A stretch of DNA of 64,000 nucleotides from Vesta saturnalis (lineage: Eukaryota > Arthropoda > Insecta > Coleoptera > Lampyridae). Below, piece by piece: positions 51,627 to 61,674 of this stretch (its first letter is position 1; the number at the start of each line of letters is the position of its first letter). Below the pieces are notes generated by a model. That model was not told the origin of the DNA, searched no databases, and saw nothing but the letters and a program-made list of their open reading frames with translations. A program made the position numbers and the translations under genes. The stretch spans positions 1,903,501 to 1,967,500 of the forward strand of contig JARFJB010001598.1 in NCBI GenBank assembly GCA_036346205.1, written 5' to 3'.

Positions 51627-52560
51627 ATCTAGGTGTTTCTATACTAGTCGATGGTTTGATTGCCCATTTATGTTTATCTGTTGTGGGAACTGCTGGATAT
51701 ATGTGTGTTTCCCAACTTCTAAATGCTACTGGAGTATTCACATTTTTATCAATGTACTTCGTTAACGCCAATTCCTCCGCAAATCCTGGAATGTTGTGCG
51801 GAACTTTCCAATATATTTTATCTATGTTAACTTTTAGTGCTTCATCCGCAACAGTTGAAATTACCGCATTGGTATCAGTGTTACTGCGAATTAAAACCAA
51901 TTATTGTCTGATGTTCAAAATCACTTTATTGTAGTCTTCCTTAAAGCCAAGTAGCATTCGCAAAGGGACACAAACATTAAACTATCCTAACGCATTTGTT
52001 AGTATGCTATTTGAGGTAGGAAACCAACCTGCGTTTTCATGACGAGCGAGGTCGTTGGGTGTCAATGATGCCAACTCTTTCATTGTAGACGTTAATCCAA
52101 CCTTCGTCACGGAATCTACCATTGTTCCATTGATTTCGTATCTAATTTCACTGAATAAAAATGCAATCCCATTATTAACAAACCGCGCGGTATTAGAGAC
52201 GGCACCATCCTCCCTCAGCAACCTTCCCTCTACGTAGACAACTTTCTGATGGTAAAGTGCACATGTCTTCCTGAATGGGTATTCTGATTTCATCATTGTT
52301 TCCAAATCTTGTAGTATATGGTTGATGGGTGTGGAGTTCGGAATTTACTATGGTATTATCAACAACTTCTTCGTTTACGTTTAATATACGCATTGTATTA
52401 CCTACTATGAAACCAAGACCTCGCAAGTATGCTCTATTCTGCGCTGTCAATGCTTTGAGGGTTGACCGCTTACTGACTCTCGCATTTACACACTTCGATC
52501 TTTCATAGTTCACCTTGTTGTGATTACACGAACATGTGTTATACCGCGTCACCATCTTTT
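51627..52560 (-). pseudogene. Polinton major capsid protein, main part, broken
   Basis: The N-terminal and middle parts are open at 52193-52555 and 51982-52305 (frameshift near 52250); a third part lies at about 51640-51900. Visible marks: RFGNNDEIRIPIQEDM, TLPSESC, FVNNGIAFLFSEIRYEINGT, VGLTSTMKELASL, NAGWF, and then IYWKVPHNIPGF and AFRSWETHIYP. These match the double jelly-roll major capsid of arthropod Polintons, the shell protein of the presumed particles. The hAT element at 48647-51626 removes the C-terminal tail, which survives at 48592-48646. Capsid protein cannot be made from this copy. Confidence 0.75.
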
Positions 52561-52870
52561 CTTCAAATGTAATCCTATCGTTATGATTTCACCGTTGAAA
52601 TTGACGAGGTCTCCGTCTTGGTCTACTATTTTAAGTGTTATGGTTGAAATGATGACATGTAGAGGGGATTCAATTACTTTTTATCCCGCTGGTACACTGA
52701 GAAAAAATTGATGGACAATATGTGACGCCTCTCCATTTTTAAAACTTCCACTTGATATATTCCATTCGATAATTAACGAATTATTCTTAATAATGTTAAT
52801 AGGATTTTCTGAGGTATGTAATTCATGACCTTTATTAACTTTTTTGTTAAATCCCAGCATAGGTCCTATA
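52560..52870 (-). pseudogene. Polinton minor capsid (penton-type) C-terminal fragment
   Basis: Minus strand reads NPINIIKNNSLIIEWNISSG, then HIVHQFFLSVPAGYK, then LKIVDQDGDLVNFNGEIITI, ending LHLKKRW just before the major capsid frame. VPAGYK and IVDQDG.LV.F.GE.I mark the minor capsid protein of insect Polintons. Stops interrupt it near 52690-52710. The N-terminal part is missing. Confidence 0.65.
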
Positions 52871-52904
52871 GAATTTTATATGTTCTATGCTATCAAAATA
52901 TGTA

Positions 52905-53130
52905 ATATGTCCATTACGCTAGATGTAACCGTCCAGTGTGTTCCCCTGTTATTTTGATCATACAGATTCACTACACCTTATTCATTCGTATGGATTCGTG
53001 TAGGTAATGTATTTCGCATGTATCTCTCTCTAAAATAGGGGATTTTTAATTTCTCAACAAATTTTGATAGCTCATCGTTGCTTAAGGCATGACGTGGTAG
53101 CTTCAGTGGGAGTTTTTTTAATACGGTTGT
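52905..53130 (-). pseudogene. Polinton adenain-like cysteine protease fragment
   Basis: The frame gives LPRHALSNDELSKFVEKLKI, then PYFRERYMRNTLP, GVVNLYDQ and GTHW, the catalytic His block of adenovirus-type cysteine proteases that mature capsid proteins in Polintons. A stop replaces a conserved residue before GVVNL, and the catalytic Cys region is not visible. It lies between the PLA2-like and minor capsid genes on the same strand. Confidence 0.65.
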
Positions 53131-53489
53131 AGATAAAGGCCTAAACCTCGCTTATATGGTTTTATATATAAGCCTTTTCCTAAGGTAGCTGATTCCATTG
53201 CTTGATTGCGTCGTTTGGTTTCTTCTAACGTTTTTGACGCAGTTCTTGCGCCAGTGATCACTTTGAAACTGCAGCTGCACCTCCACCCAAAGAACCTAAA
53301 GCTCCTAATGCTGCAAATAGGGGAATAAGAGGTATGAATCCCCCACGTTTTGGTATTGGTAATATTCTTCTCTTGGGTGTCAAGATTTTTTATGTTTTAA
53401 AACGTTTAAGGTTTGTTGTACCGTAGATTTTAACAATGACCGAGGTTTACCACCAACACGACGTAGCACTGTTTTTTTGAATGAAATTG

Positions 53490-53880
53490 GTCTATTCCTG
53501 TGAGAACGATTCCTACGTCATGATTTGATTCCCATTCCCATTGTGCTTTTTCCTTTCATTATACCGGTTATGGTTAATGCAGCTGCTCTTTCTCCAAAGG
53601 TAGCGTTTGAGGAACGAAATCTATTATAAGCTTTTTGTTGTAAAGCCTTATCAGCTATGTGGCGATGCCTAAGATCGTTTTACTACGAGTATGCAATATC
53701 GTGTTCTTTACACGCTTCATCCAGTTCGTTAATACCTCTGTCACCACGAGCTAATCGTTCTCGTAAACGAGCATACCGCAATATCTGTACCCAGGTATAT
53801 GTAACTCCACGGGTAATTTATCTTCACTACTAAAGTTTGTCTTAATAACACCGTTTCACCACAGAACTGTACCATAAAAA
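53490..53880 (-). pseudogene. PLA2-like Polinton protein
   Basis: Disjointed frames contain a proline/glycine-rich start, then RLARGDRGINELDEACKEHD followed by IAYS, and later ADKALQQKAYNRFRSSN-like and FGERAAALTITGIMKGKS segments. ACKEHDIAY is the His-Asp signature of the parvovirus-type phospholipase A2 fold found in insect Polintons, where it may help the particle cross membranes. At least three frameshifts or stops occur. The Ca-binding loop (YxGxG) is not clearly present. Confidence 0.6.
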
Positions 53881-53924
53881 ATAACAAAACACACCAAAAC
53901 AAGACTACTAAAATTATATAAACA

Positions 53925-53937
53925 GTATATATATATA

Positions 53938-53971
<34 letters not shown>

Positions 53972-53998
53972 TATATATATATATCATATATATTACTA

Positions 53999-54031
<33 letters not shown>

Positions 54032-54045
54032 CTATATATATACCA
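53925..54045. repeat. Palindromic (TA)n microsatellite
   Basis: About 120 bp of TA repeats broken by CTATATA/TATAGTA slips. It lies in the divergent interval between the PLA2-like (-) and ATPase (+) genes. Confidence 0.95.
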
Positions 54046-54123
54046 CCTACAATTATAGTTCTTACTAAAAATAACGCGTTTCATTCCACAAGATACTGTT
54101 TTACCTATAAAAAATTGAATTTA

Positions 54124-54720
54124 ACAATAATCACTACTCAAAACATAGTGATCTACTAAAAGGAGTTTGTAAACGAGGTATAATCTTTGGTCCATCAGGT
54201 TGCGGAAAAACAAATGTTATAGTTACCTTATTAGAACATCCAAATGGTTTACGTTTTGAAAATGTTTATGTATACTGCAAATCTTTATATCAACCCAAAT
54301 ACCAGTACCTACGAAATTTACTTGCACCTTTAAAAAATATCGGGTATTTCGAATACAGTGATGACAGTGACTTTATATCCCCTAGTGATTCACGTAAAAA
54401 TTCAATAATGATTTTTGATGATGTAGCATGCCATAAACAGATTGAAATAAGGGATCAAAACAATGATTGTTTCTATCTGTGTCAAACGTATTCTTCTATT
54501 CCAAAACAGCTTATACGTGATAGTGCGAATCTCAACAAGATAGCACCAATCTTAAGCATGTGTATGATGATTACGGTAATGTAGATATGACATTTGATAG
54601 ATTTAAGGACTTGTGTTTCTGTTGCTGGCGTAACAAATTTGGATTTCTTGTGATTGATAAAGAGAGTGATGTCATTGCAGGTCGTTTCCGTAAGGGATTT
54701 GACTGTTACATTGCATTATA
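54124..54720 (+). pseudogene. Polinton FtsK/HerA-type packaging ATPase
   Basis: Walker A IFGPSGCGKTN is at 54184-54216, Walker B IMIFDDVAC at about 54400-54430, followed by CFYLCQTYSSIPKQLIRDSA (sensor region). After a frameshift near 54535 the end is recognisable (VYDDYGNVDMTFDRFKDLC, FLVIDKE). This family pumps element DNA into capsids. Its length of about 200 residues is normal. Only one obvious lesion is seen, so it is among the better kept genes. The start codon is unclear. Confidence 0.8.
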
Positions 54721-54754
54721 AATACCGCACTTGTTATGTAAACATGCAGTAGTA

Positions 54755-55680
54755 ATGGAGGAGCGCTTAGTACTAGACATTTTGCGCGCCTGCAAGAGTG
54801 TGCAAAAAAAATGTGCTAGTTTAAAGGAAGATACTGCACTTACACAGCGTTCAATGGAGGCGCACTTTAAACCTATAACGCAACCATTGAAACAATTGAT
54901 TACTAAACAAGATGGTTCTCTCGTCAAAGCTGAACCATTTACATCAGAATTCGGAAAAACTGAGCCTGTTGCACATGAAAAAGAAGTTTTTTTTTACATT
55001 ATAAGCCTAAAACATCTGGAACTCGGAAGACACCACGTATTCTTGTTCCTGATGTCATTCCACAAGTTTTAGAGGAAACTGTGATTGTTGATACCACACA
55101 TGATGACAAGACGGATATTTCTACTTTAAAACTATTGAAATCAGAACTGTTAGCTACTGGACCTCAACCGGTCTTTGAAGAGTACCTTAGTCAGTATGAG
55201 GAATTAGCAAAATATTATGTGGAAGGTATATTTAGAGATCCTGAAGACAAGTATGATTTAACATACGGTGTACACTTTCTTCCCGAAAAAGAGAAATTTT
55301 TTATTGGTGATGCTGAACTAGACTTTGTTGGAGAGAATTTTCGTATCGCTCTTCCTGATGGATCATCATTAGACTATGATGGAACTCCGGGATTATATGA
55401 GCTACCATTTAAATAGCTCCTACGGAATATAAAAAGAGTGATTTTCAGCAATACAATGACATTTTTCGCCGCAAAATGCTGCTCGAAGTAATTATAACCC
55501 AGATGACCAAATTCAAGGAACTAATAGTAGGAAATACATTGAGATCATTAAACTATTACTTCACCCTAAAAACGATCCGCTACATCAGCTATTGCACCTC
55601 CTGCCACAAGGTCTCGCACAACTTCTATCTCCAAAAGAGGGGGTGGAATACAACTATTACGATATAATAACAAAGCGATT
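54755..55680 (+). pseudogene. Polinton protein with GTPGLYEL motif (DUF8207-like)
   Basis: Reading starts near MEERLVLDILRACKSVQKK, with a coiled-coil-like N-terminus. It breaks at a T8 run near 54990 and resumes at 55081-55416, with EYLSQYEELAKYYVEGIF, YDLTYGVHFLPEKEKFFIGD and FRIALPDGSSLDYDGTPGLY. The GVxF..EK..FIGD...GTPGL-EL pattern is one I associate with a conserved arthropod Polinton protein of unknown function. A further in-frame tail, with frameshifts, runs to about 55680 (LLPQGLAQLLSPKEG, YNYYDIITKRLSLYL). Position after the ATPase is usual for it. Confidence 0.6.
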
Positions 55681-55775
55681 AAGTTTGTACCTTGAAATGA
55701 TTCGAATAAATTAGTGGATTGGTTGCGGGGGTTATTGGGATCAATGTCGGCAGGAAATACTAGCAATCACAACGA

Positions 55776-55779
<4 letters not shown>

Positions 55780-55824
<45 letters not shown>
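55780..55824. repeat. (TA)n microsatellite
   Basis: About 45 bp of pure TA repeat between two Polinton genes. Confidence 0.95.
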
Positions 55825-55825
<1 letters not shown>

Positions 55826-55944
55826 TTGACGAATTACGTAAAGCGAAAGTAATAAAGTAGAATCTCCGGTTATAAACCTATTACTATATTCATTCCATTG
55901 TTACAACGACCATCACTACAGATACAACTACATATCCAGCACTG

Positions 55945-56295
55945 ATGTCAATAGATAAATTTGGTGTATACCTTCATCATCAAGTGACAATAGATAAACT
56001 TGGTAAACATATTGTTCAGCATTCTGGTGATCTTCATTTTGAAAATTACATTTCTTTCTCTGGAATAGCCATTAAAAAGAGAACCAGTATTCCTACTGGT
56101 CCAGTTGACACATATACCTTTCCCTGTAACGAGGGCACCGTAGTATATTGCGAGTGGAGTCATCCAGGTCTCGAGCTTAACATCAACAACAAAAAGATTA
56201 CGTTTGCTAGCGATGTAATTGGTCACCACATAACTAGGAATGCCGCAAAGTACCAGAGTTTATACAATTTGAAACTGCGACGATGTTCCATGTAG
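55945..56295 (+). CDS. Small Polinton structural-type protein (DKFG start)
   Basis: Open 116-codon frame starting MSIDKFGVYLHHQ. I associate DKFGxxLH starts with small structural-type proteins found next to integrase in insect Polintons. The remainder (IQHSG-like beta-rich sequence, TGPVDTYTFPCNEGTVVYCE, GLELNINNKKITFASDVI) would fold as beta strands. The frame is intact from ATG to TAG. No catalytic motif is visible. Confidence 0.5.
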   Translation: MSIDKFGVYLHHQVTIDKLGKHIVQHSGDLHFENYISFSGIAIKKRTSIPTGPVDTYTFPCNEGTVVYCEWSHPGLELNINNKKITFASDVIGHHITRNAAKYQSLYNLKLRRCSM

Positions 56296-56329
56296 AGCTC
56301 GTAGTACAATCCAAACTGATAAAATGAGT

Positions 56330-56640
56330 CAAGCTGATGTTGCTGAAGAACTGCACAAGCCAGTACGAAGAAATTTTCCGCGGCGTTGTGGTACTTAAAG
56401 GTTTAAATGACCTGTTTCAAGCTGATTTAGTAGAAATGATACCTTATGCTCGGATAAATAAAGGATTTCGATACATTTTAGTAGTAATAAATTCATTTTC
56501 TAAATATGTCTGGGCTTATCCCATCAAACGCAAGAATGGCAAACTAGTCGCAGATGTAATGAATAACCTTTTGTCTGGTTTACGTTATCGTTCGTTTATG
56601 ATCGATGTCATTTATATCAATTGTCAGCTATGCTGTGTTA
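56330..56640 (+). pseudogene. Polinton retroviral-type integrase, truncated
   Basis: Frames give ELHKPVRRNFPRR, then after a frameshift VVVLKGLNDLFQADLVEMIP (first catalytic Asp of DDE), NKGFRYILVVINSFSKYVWA and YPIKRKNGKLVADVMNNLL. Retroviral-type integrases insert Polinton DNA and make 6-bp target duplications. The second Asp and the Glu are missing. Coding resemblance ends near 56640, where the short-period repeat array begins. Confidence 0.75.
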
Positions 56641-57760
56641 TTTGGTATTTCTGCCGTCTATCACCTGCCGCATGTCATTTGCATCATCTGCGCCATTGAG
56701 ATTTCATCTACGTCATCAATAACATTTACGTCATCTAGATCAACTCCACCTACATCAACGACACGAATTACTTTAGCCATCTTCGTCGCGTAGGTCAACT
56801 ACATCATTTATGTCAGCTACACTGTCCTTGCCCTCTTCGCTAGCCACACTACTACGCCATCTACTTTGTCTAGAATATTTGCAACACTTGCATTATCTGA
56901 GTCATCTACATTATGTCGTCATTTACATTATTTTTGTAATCGTTATCTGTGCCGTATGTCATCTGCGCCATTTTCATTAGTTGCACATTTCACACGATTT
57001 GCGCCAGCCATCTCATCTGCTTCATTTACGCCATCTATAACATCTAAGTCATTTATGGCAACTACGTTTTTTATGTCATCTTGGTAGTCTGAGTTAGATA
57101 TCTATTCCCACTACGCCATCTTCGTTATTCCCACCATCCGCACCATCTGTGCAAGTCACTGCAAGTGCACCATTTACATTATCTTCGTATTTGTGCTTCT
57201 CTCACACTACTGTTTGGGAACTCTCAAAAATAATATAAGTTTGACTTATTTCATTTGATTTTAAGTTATTTACGTCAAGTTCGTTATCCTCGCCATGTGC
57301 ACTATCTGTATATTAACCTCATTTAACACTCTTTGCCATTTCCGTTATCTACGATGTTAAGTCATCTATAGTATCTACGTCATTATATTACCACCTTTAA
57401 TTACGTGTTCTGCATCAGCGCTACCATCCTCCTTAATGAAGTACAGATTATCTTAGAAATTTTAAGGCGTCTACTTTACTTACGTCGTGTACGTTATTTT
57501 CCTCATCTGCATCACCGACCGCAACTCCACCTACAGTATCTGTTTTACCTACCTTAGCTACGTAATTTTGTTGTCTGGCTCATCCGAGTTGTCTGTTATT
57601 CATGACATCCAGGACACCTAGCCTAAATGGCGTGAACACCATTTATGCATCTACCATTTACATCACAAAATACATCGTCATCTATATTGTCCGTCATGCA
57701 TATGCGTTATAAACACGTCTGTGTCGTTTATGGTGTGCATTTTTAAGATATATCTTTATA
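56641..57760. repeat. Degenerate 9-12-bp repeat array
   Basis: About 1.1 kb dominated by words of type CATCTACGTCATTTACG, GTCATCTGCGCCAT and CCATCTTCGTT, spaced mostly 9-12 bp. It is degenerate but single-stranded in orientation (CAT always on the plus strand). Small ORFs here are translations of the repeat. It may be the terminal region of the Polinton. Confidence 0.7.
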
Positions 57761-58034
57761 TGGTTTACGTTGACCAAGTTCTTTGTGCTCAGTGATTTAA
57801 TGATTTTACCAACCATCATTTTCAATATTTGCATTTTTGTAACTCTTATGCCGAATGTATATTTGTGTTCTCCATTTCCATACGATACAGGGTACCATCA
57901 GTATTAGTACCTTAGCCATTCGCTACGTTACTTTCACGAAAAGTATCCTGCATCGCCTTCATTAACCTTCAAACATAGCCTGAATACTAGAGAATTTACA
58001 CTACAGTTTATTACAGTGTAGCTTTTGCTACATA
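57761..58034. other. No recognisable gene
   Basis: AT-rich spacer before a transposase relic. Nothing seen. Confidence 0.4.
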
Positions 58035-58960
58035 TACTTTAAAATTCCATTACGAAGCGGCTTACCCCTTGCTGAATTCATTCATTTAGTCGTTTTGATA
58101 TGTTTCCCCTCATGTTTCCCAACATCTCCAGTGTTATCATTCTACAAGCGTTTCGTATCCTATCATCCATTACACGTTCTTTAATATATGCTTGTAAGAA
58201 AAAAATCTAACGGGGTAAGATCGCATGACCTTGAAGGCACTGGATAAAACCTACACCCCCAATCCATTTTTGACGATAATTATCATCTAAAAATTTACGT
58301 ACATCGTGGTGGTATTGCGGTCGAGCACCGTTCTGTTGCTGCCACATATTCTATCGTTTATCATTATTAAACAGATAAAGAAGGTTAGGCAAAACTTCTT
58401 GGAAGAATTGAAGATACATATGACCAGTCAGGGGAGTGTTAAAAGTATGGTCCATTAATTTTATTGTGTAGAATGCCACATCAAACATGTATAACCAGTG
58501 GTTTTGGTTTTGCATTTGTCAGATCCAAAATTGATTATCTAATGCGTAATAATGCATATTATGACGATTTACAGATCCATTGCTTCTAAAAATAACGTAG
58601 TTAGAAAATATAACATAAGATAAATAATTTGGATCAATCTCAAGTTGAATAATAATCTACTGTCAAAAGTTTACTCGTTTTTCGAAGTGATCATTGCGTA
58701 ATTCCGGGTGTAATTCAATATGGTGGTAAGGATGATACTTATGTCCGATTAACAGTTGATTGTAAAGTTTCACATGTTAATGCTGTCATACGACTACTGA
58801 CATGCGGGTTTTCTTTAATATGAAGCTTGGTTAGTAGTATTTCTATTCAACCCTTTTCGTTTTACTCCTAGTAGAATCGAATCTCTCCATCGAATTTTCA
58901 AAAGTAAGTCGAGTGGGTTGTAATTGTTGTAATTCATCATTTAACTATTGAACACACAAA
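58035..58960 (-). pseudogene. Tc1/mariner-superfamily transposase relic (second family)
   Basis: Minus-strand pieces match the architecture of the transposase at 23765-24845: HKYHPYHIELHPELRNDHFE, NGSVNRHNMHYYALDNQFW, WQQQNGARPQYHHDVRKFLD, then KWIGGVGFIQ, DDRIRNACRMITLEMLGNMR and NISKRLNE. In the second block the catalytic Asp appears as Asn (QQNGA for QQDGA). Many stops and frameshifts occur. Distinct from the 23765 copy at the protein level, so a separate family. Confidence 0.7.
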
Positions 58961-59179
58961 ACTTTTACAATCTTAAATGACTATCAAAATGCAACAACAG
59001 TTTGACAAGTCAAATGTTTGCCGCGTGGAAAATTTTTTTCATGGTTACTGCGAATAATCACAAGAAAAGCCAATGAAACATTGAGACAAATCAAAATAAC
59101 TCAAAAACACTGAGAGATCGGTATTGGACATACGTATGAAGAGTTGTATGATTTTTGATTCTCTTTAACATAGCGCAAC

Positions 59180-60070
59180 AATATACAGGGTGTTCCGTCT
59201 GAAAAAAAAGCGATATTTTCTAATTTCAAGTTCCGCAGTTTTCAACAGCATGTAGGATTTATCTCTAATATTTCTTCTTTAGAACATAGGCTTAAGCTTG
59301 GTCTTTCCTTGGTGCCAATATAAAAGATTTCCTAACAAAACACATTATACCTGTAAATGCGATTTTTTGGATAAAGCTCAAATTATTTCAGAAACCGTAA
59401 ATTTTAGATGCAGGAAACTCATATAAATAAAGTTGTATATTTGCACGTAGAATCCAAGAATCGAATTATTTACAGAATGTTCTATTCAAAAAAGGCTAAC
59501 TTTCTCTTTCCCTGCTTTTTTGAAACACTCTGTATAGTCAAGAATACCAATAATGGAATGTTTAACAGAAATAATTTAATGTATTGGGATGGACAAAATT
59601 GGAATTTACTTCGTGAACGTGCATTTCAAGTGATCGTTGACTGGGTACTTTAGAAACCGAAATAACAAAGCCAATTTTGATTGATGGAATTCTTACAGGT
59701 ATTTAGACTTTTTAGAAAATGAAATTGAACAGCATATCATTAATTTATTACCATAAAATACTAGAAATATTTTTTTTTACAAGACGGAGCTGGATCACAC
59801 AGTGCAGCAATTGTAACAGATTTGGACAGAACAGTCCTATTACATGGCCAGCTAGCTCTTAGGACCTGACATCAGGTGATTCTAATTTGTGAGGTTATAT
59901 TAAAAATCAAGGAGTTATATTAAAAATCAGTGTTGGAAGATTTAAGAGAAGGAGAAGTAACAGCGATACGAGGAATGCCCAGAATTCAGTTGCGGGAAGT
60001 ATTAAGGTATACAGTAGATCGAGCTCAGGTTACGCGCTCGAAAAAACGCAATGACAACTCGAACACTTAA
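59180..60070 (+). pseudogene. Tc1/mariner-superfamily transposase relic (third family)
   Basis: It begins with an ACAGGGTGTTCCGTCTGA end-like word at 59184. Coding scraps follow: NNGMFNRNNLMYWDGQNWNL, LRERAFQVIVDW, FFLQDGAGSHSAAIVTDL (second Asp block) and a C-terminal VEDLREGEVTAIRGMP-like end with TVDRAQVT. The first Asp region and the third Asp block are lost or scrambled. The protein architecture is that of the 23765 copy, but sequence similarity is low. Confidence 0.6.
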
Positions 60071-60620
60071 ATAGCAAATTTGTTGTTTAGCTTTATAAAT
60101 ACCTATGAGTAGAGATAAAACAAACACTGGTTTTAAAGTTTCACTGTATTACTTAATTGTTACCTAATTAACAAATTAAAACCGAATACATGTTTCCTTA
60201 AATAACTGACCAAAAATGCTATCACTAAAATTGATCTACAATAAATTGAGGTCAAGCAATGGTTACCAGCAAAAATATTTTCTTGATAGTCTAAGATGTC
60301 TTCTAAGTACTATTAATTGTGTTTCAGACGTCTATGTCTAAAAAATCCTTTTTTTGGTCGAACCAGATATAGATTACGACTTATTTTGTTATAACAATTG
60401 CGTTACTAATTCCTGTTCTAGATGTGAATAGTTTTCATATTCAGGTAACATACCTTACCCTACTTCAGATATCACAGATTATCTTAATCGCTGCTCTAGA
60501 CGTAAAATATCGCACGTGTTTGCTTAATGTAACTTCCTACTTGATAATTAATTGTTTATCACCTGATGAGATAATATATTGATTTATCGTTACCTATAGC
60601 CCAATATTATACCATATTGG
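60071..60620. other. No recognisable gene
   Basis: AT-rich DNA with no domain. It precedes the tRNA-bearing repeats. Confidence 0.4.
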
Positions 60621-60868
60621 TGAAGGCTAAATACCTGCTTATTTTCCCATAACGTTCGCTATTAGTCTTTGCTCAAGACACCGCTGATGTAACATGTATA
60701 GAGTGTTTCCGTCATTCTGAACCAGCTTTGAACCAAAAAAAAAACTTCAAAAATCTGTTCTGAATACCATCCCGACCGCCAGCTACCCAGGTTAATCCTG
60801 AAAGACGTTTTTATCTGGAAGAAAAACCAGTAATTTAAGAGGTATGGATGACTTGAAATGGTATTTTA
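60621..60868 (+). repeat. Direct repeat, left copy, flanking tRNA
   Basis: About 245 bp beginning TGAAGGCTAAATACCTGCTT and ending GATGACTTGAAATGGTATT. It recurs at 61080-61322 with about 15-20 percent differences, by rough eye estimate. Both contain GTCTTTGCTCAAGACACCGC. Confidence 0.85.
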
Positions 60869-60870
60869 CA

Positions 60871-60914
60871 TAAATTAAGGAATGTGAGCCTGCAGGCTCA
60901 CATTCCATTAATTT
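60871..60914. repeat. 44-bp palindrome
   Basis: The core GGAATGTGAGCCTG (60879-60892) is followed directly by its inverse to 60906, with AAATTAA/TTAATTT arms beyond. It could extrude as a cruciform or act as a transcription end. Confidence 0.8.
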
Positions 60915-60971
60915 AAGTCATTTACATCAGTTGTACATACATAGACCAAATTTACATCAATTGGGGCTTGT

Positions 60972-61045
60972 ATCTCGATAGCTTAGTTGGTTAGAGCAGT
61001 ACTTTAGCAAAGTACATGTCGTAGGTTCAAATCCTACTCGAGGTA
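60972..61045 (+). tRNA. tRNA-Ala(AGC)
   Basis: A complete cloverleaf can be drawn. Acceptor ATCTCGA pairs with TCGAGGT (one G-U). The D arm is GCTTAG..AGAGC. Anticodon stem GTACT/AGTAC encloses loop TTAGCAA, giving anticodon AGC. T arm GTAGG/CCTAC encloses TTCAAAT. A- and B-box promoters are intact and there is no intron. It lies between two ~245-bp direct repeats. It could be a working gene or the head of a repeat unit. Confidence 0.7.
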
Positions 61046-61079
61046 GAGAAAAAAATTACCGGAGATTACCCTGTATAAC

Positions 61080-61322
61080 TGAAGGCTAAATACCTACCTA
61101 TTTTCCCATAAGTTTTGTTATTAGTCTTTGCTCAAGACACCGCTGGTGGAACATGTGTAGAGTGTTTCCGTTGTCCTGAGCCAGCTTTGAATAAAAAAAA
61201 ATCAAAAATCTGTTCTCAATACCACCCCGATTGCCAGCTACGCAGATTAATCATGGGAGGCGTTTTAATTAAAAAGAAAAACCAGTAATTTACGAGGTAT
61301 AGATGACTTAAAATTGTATTCT
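61080..61322 (+). repeat. Direct repeat, right copy, flanking tRNA
   Basis: Second copy of the 60621-60868 sequence in the same orientation, 459 bp on. Confidence 0.85.
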
Positions 61323-61674
61323 ATGACTGGAATTGAAAAAAATCAATTTTGATAGTTCTCACCACCTAAAGTACAAATAGATTTATTATGGAAAAGAGGC
61401 ACCATTGCTCTGTACTAGTTAAAGATCAATGTTTTAAGCTCATAACTCTCACACAGACGGTGGTTCTCTTACGACTATTTGTATTATTCGTGAAATAAGT
61501 GTTTAATGTAAAACCTACAATCATACTTTAGCCACTGCTAACTCTCATAGTTACTCAGTTTTATAAACATAAATTGTACAATAGTGATTATTGGGAACTA
61601 ATTTATTGCAGAATAATTAGTAATACAAATGTAATCTTTGTAACTGTCAAACATATATTGTGAGTGAAATGCCA
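61323..61674. other. 3' flank of the SDR gene
   Basis: AT-rich, no gene. A minus-strand AATAAA-like AATAAATT word (plus AATTTATT) occurs near 61600, about 75 bp past the SDR stop, and may be its poly(A) signal. Confidence 0.4.

Larger units (their letters stand above)
40800..56640. mobile_element. Polinton/Maverick, decayed, with nested transposons
   Basis: Genes of a Polinton (a self-synthesising virus-like DNA transposon) occur on both strands. Plus strand: zinc-finger and low-complexity exons, protein-primed polymerase B, packaging ATPase, structural-type proteins and integrase. Minus strand: PLA2-like protein, adenain-like protease, minor and major capsid proteins and small structural proteins. 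Together they fill about 16 kb, the usual Polinton size once the nested hAT (2980 bp) and tyrosine-recombinase element (about 1.46 kb) are subtracted. Terminal inverted repeats were not identified, so the limits are approximate. Confidence 0.85.
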
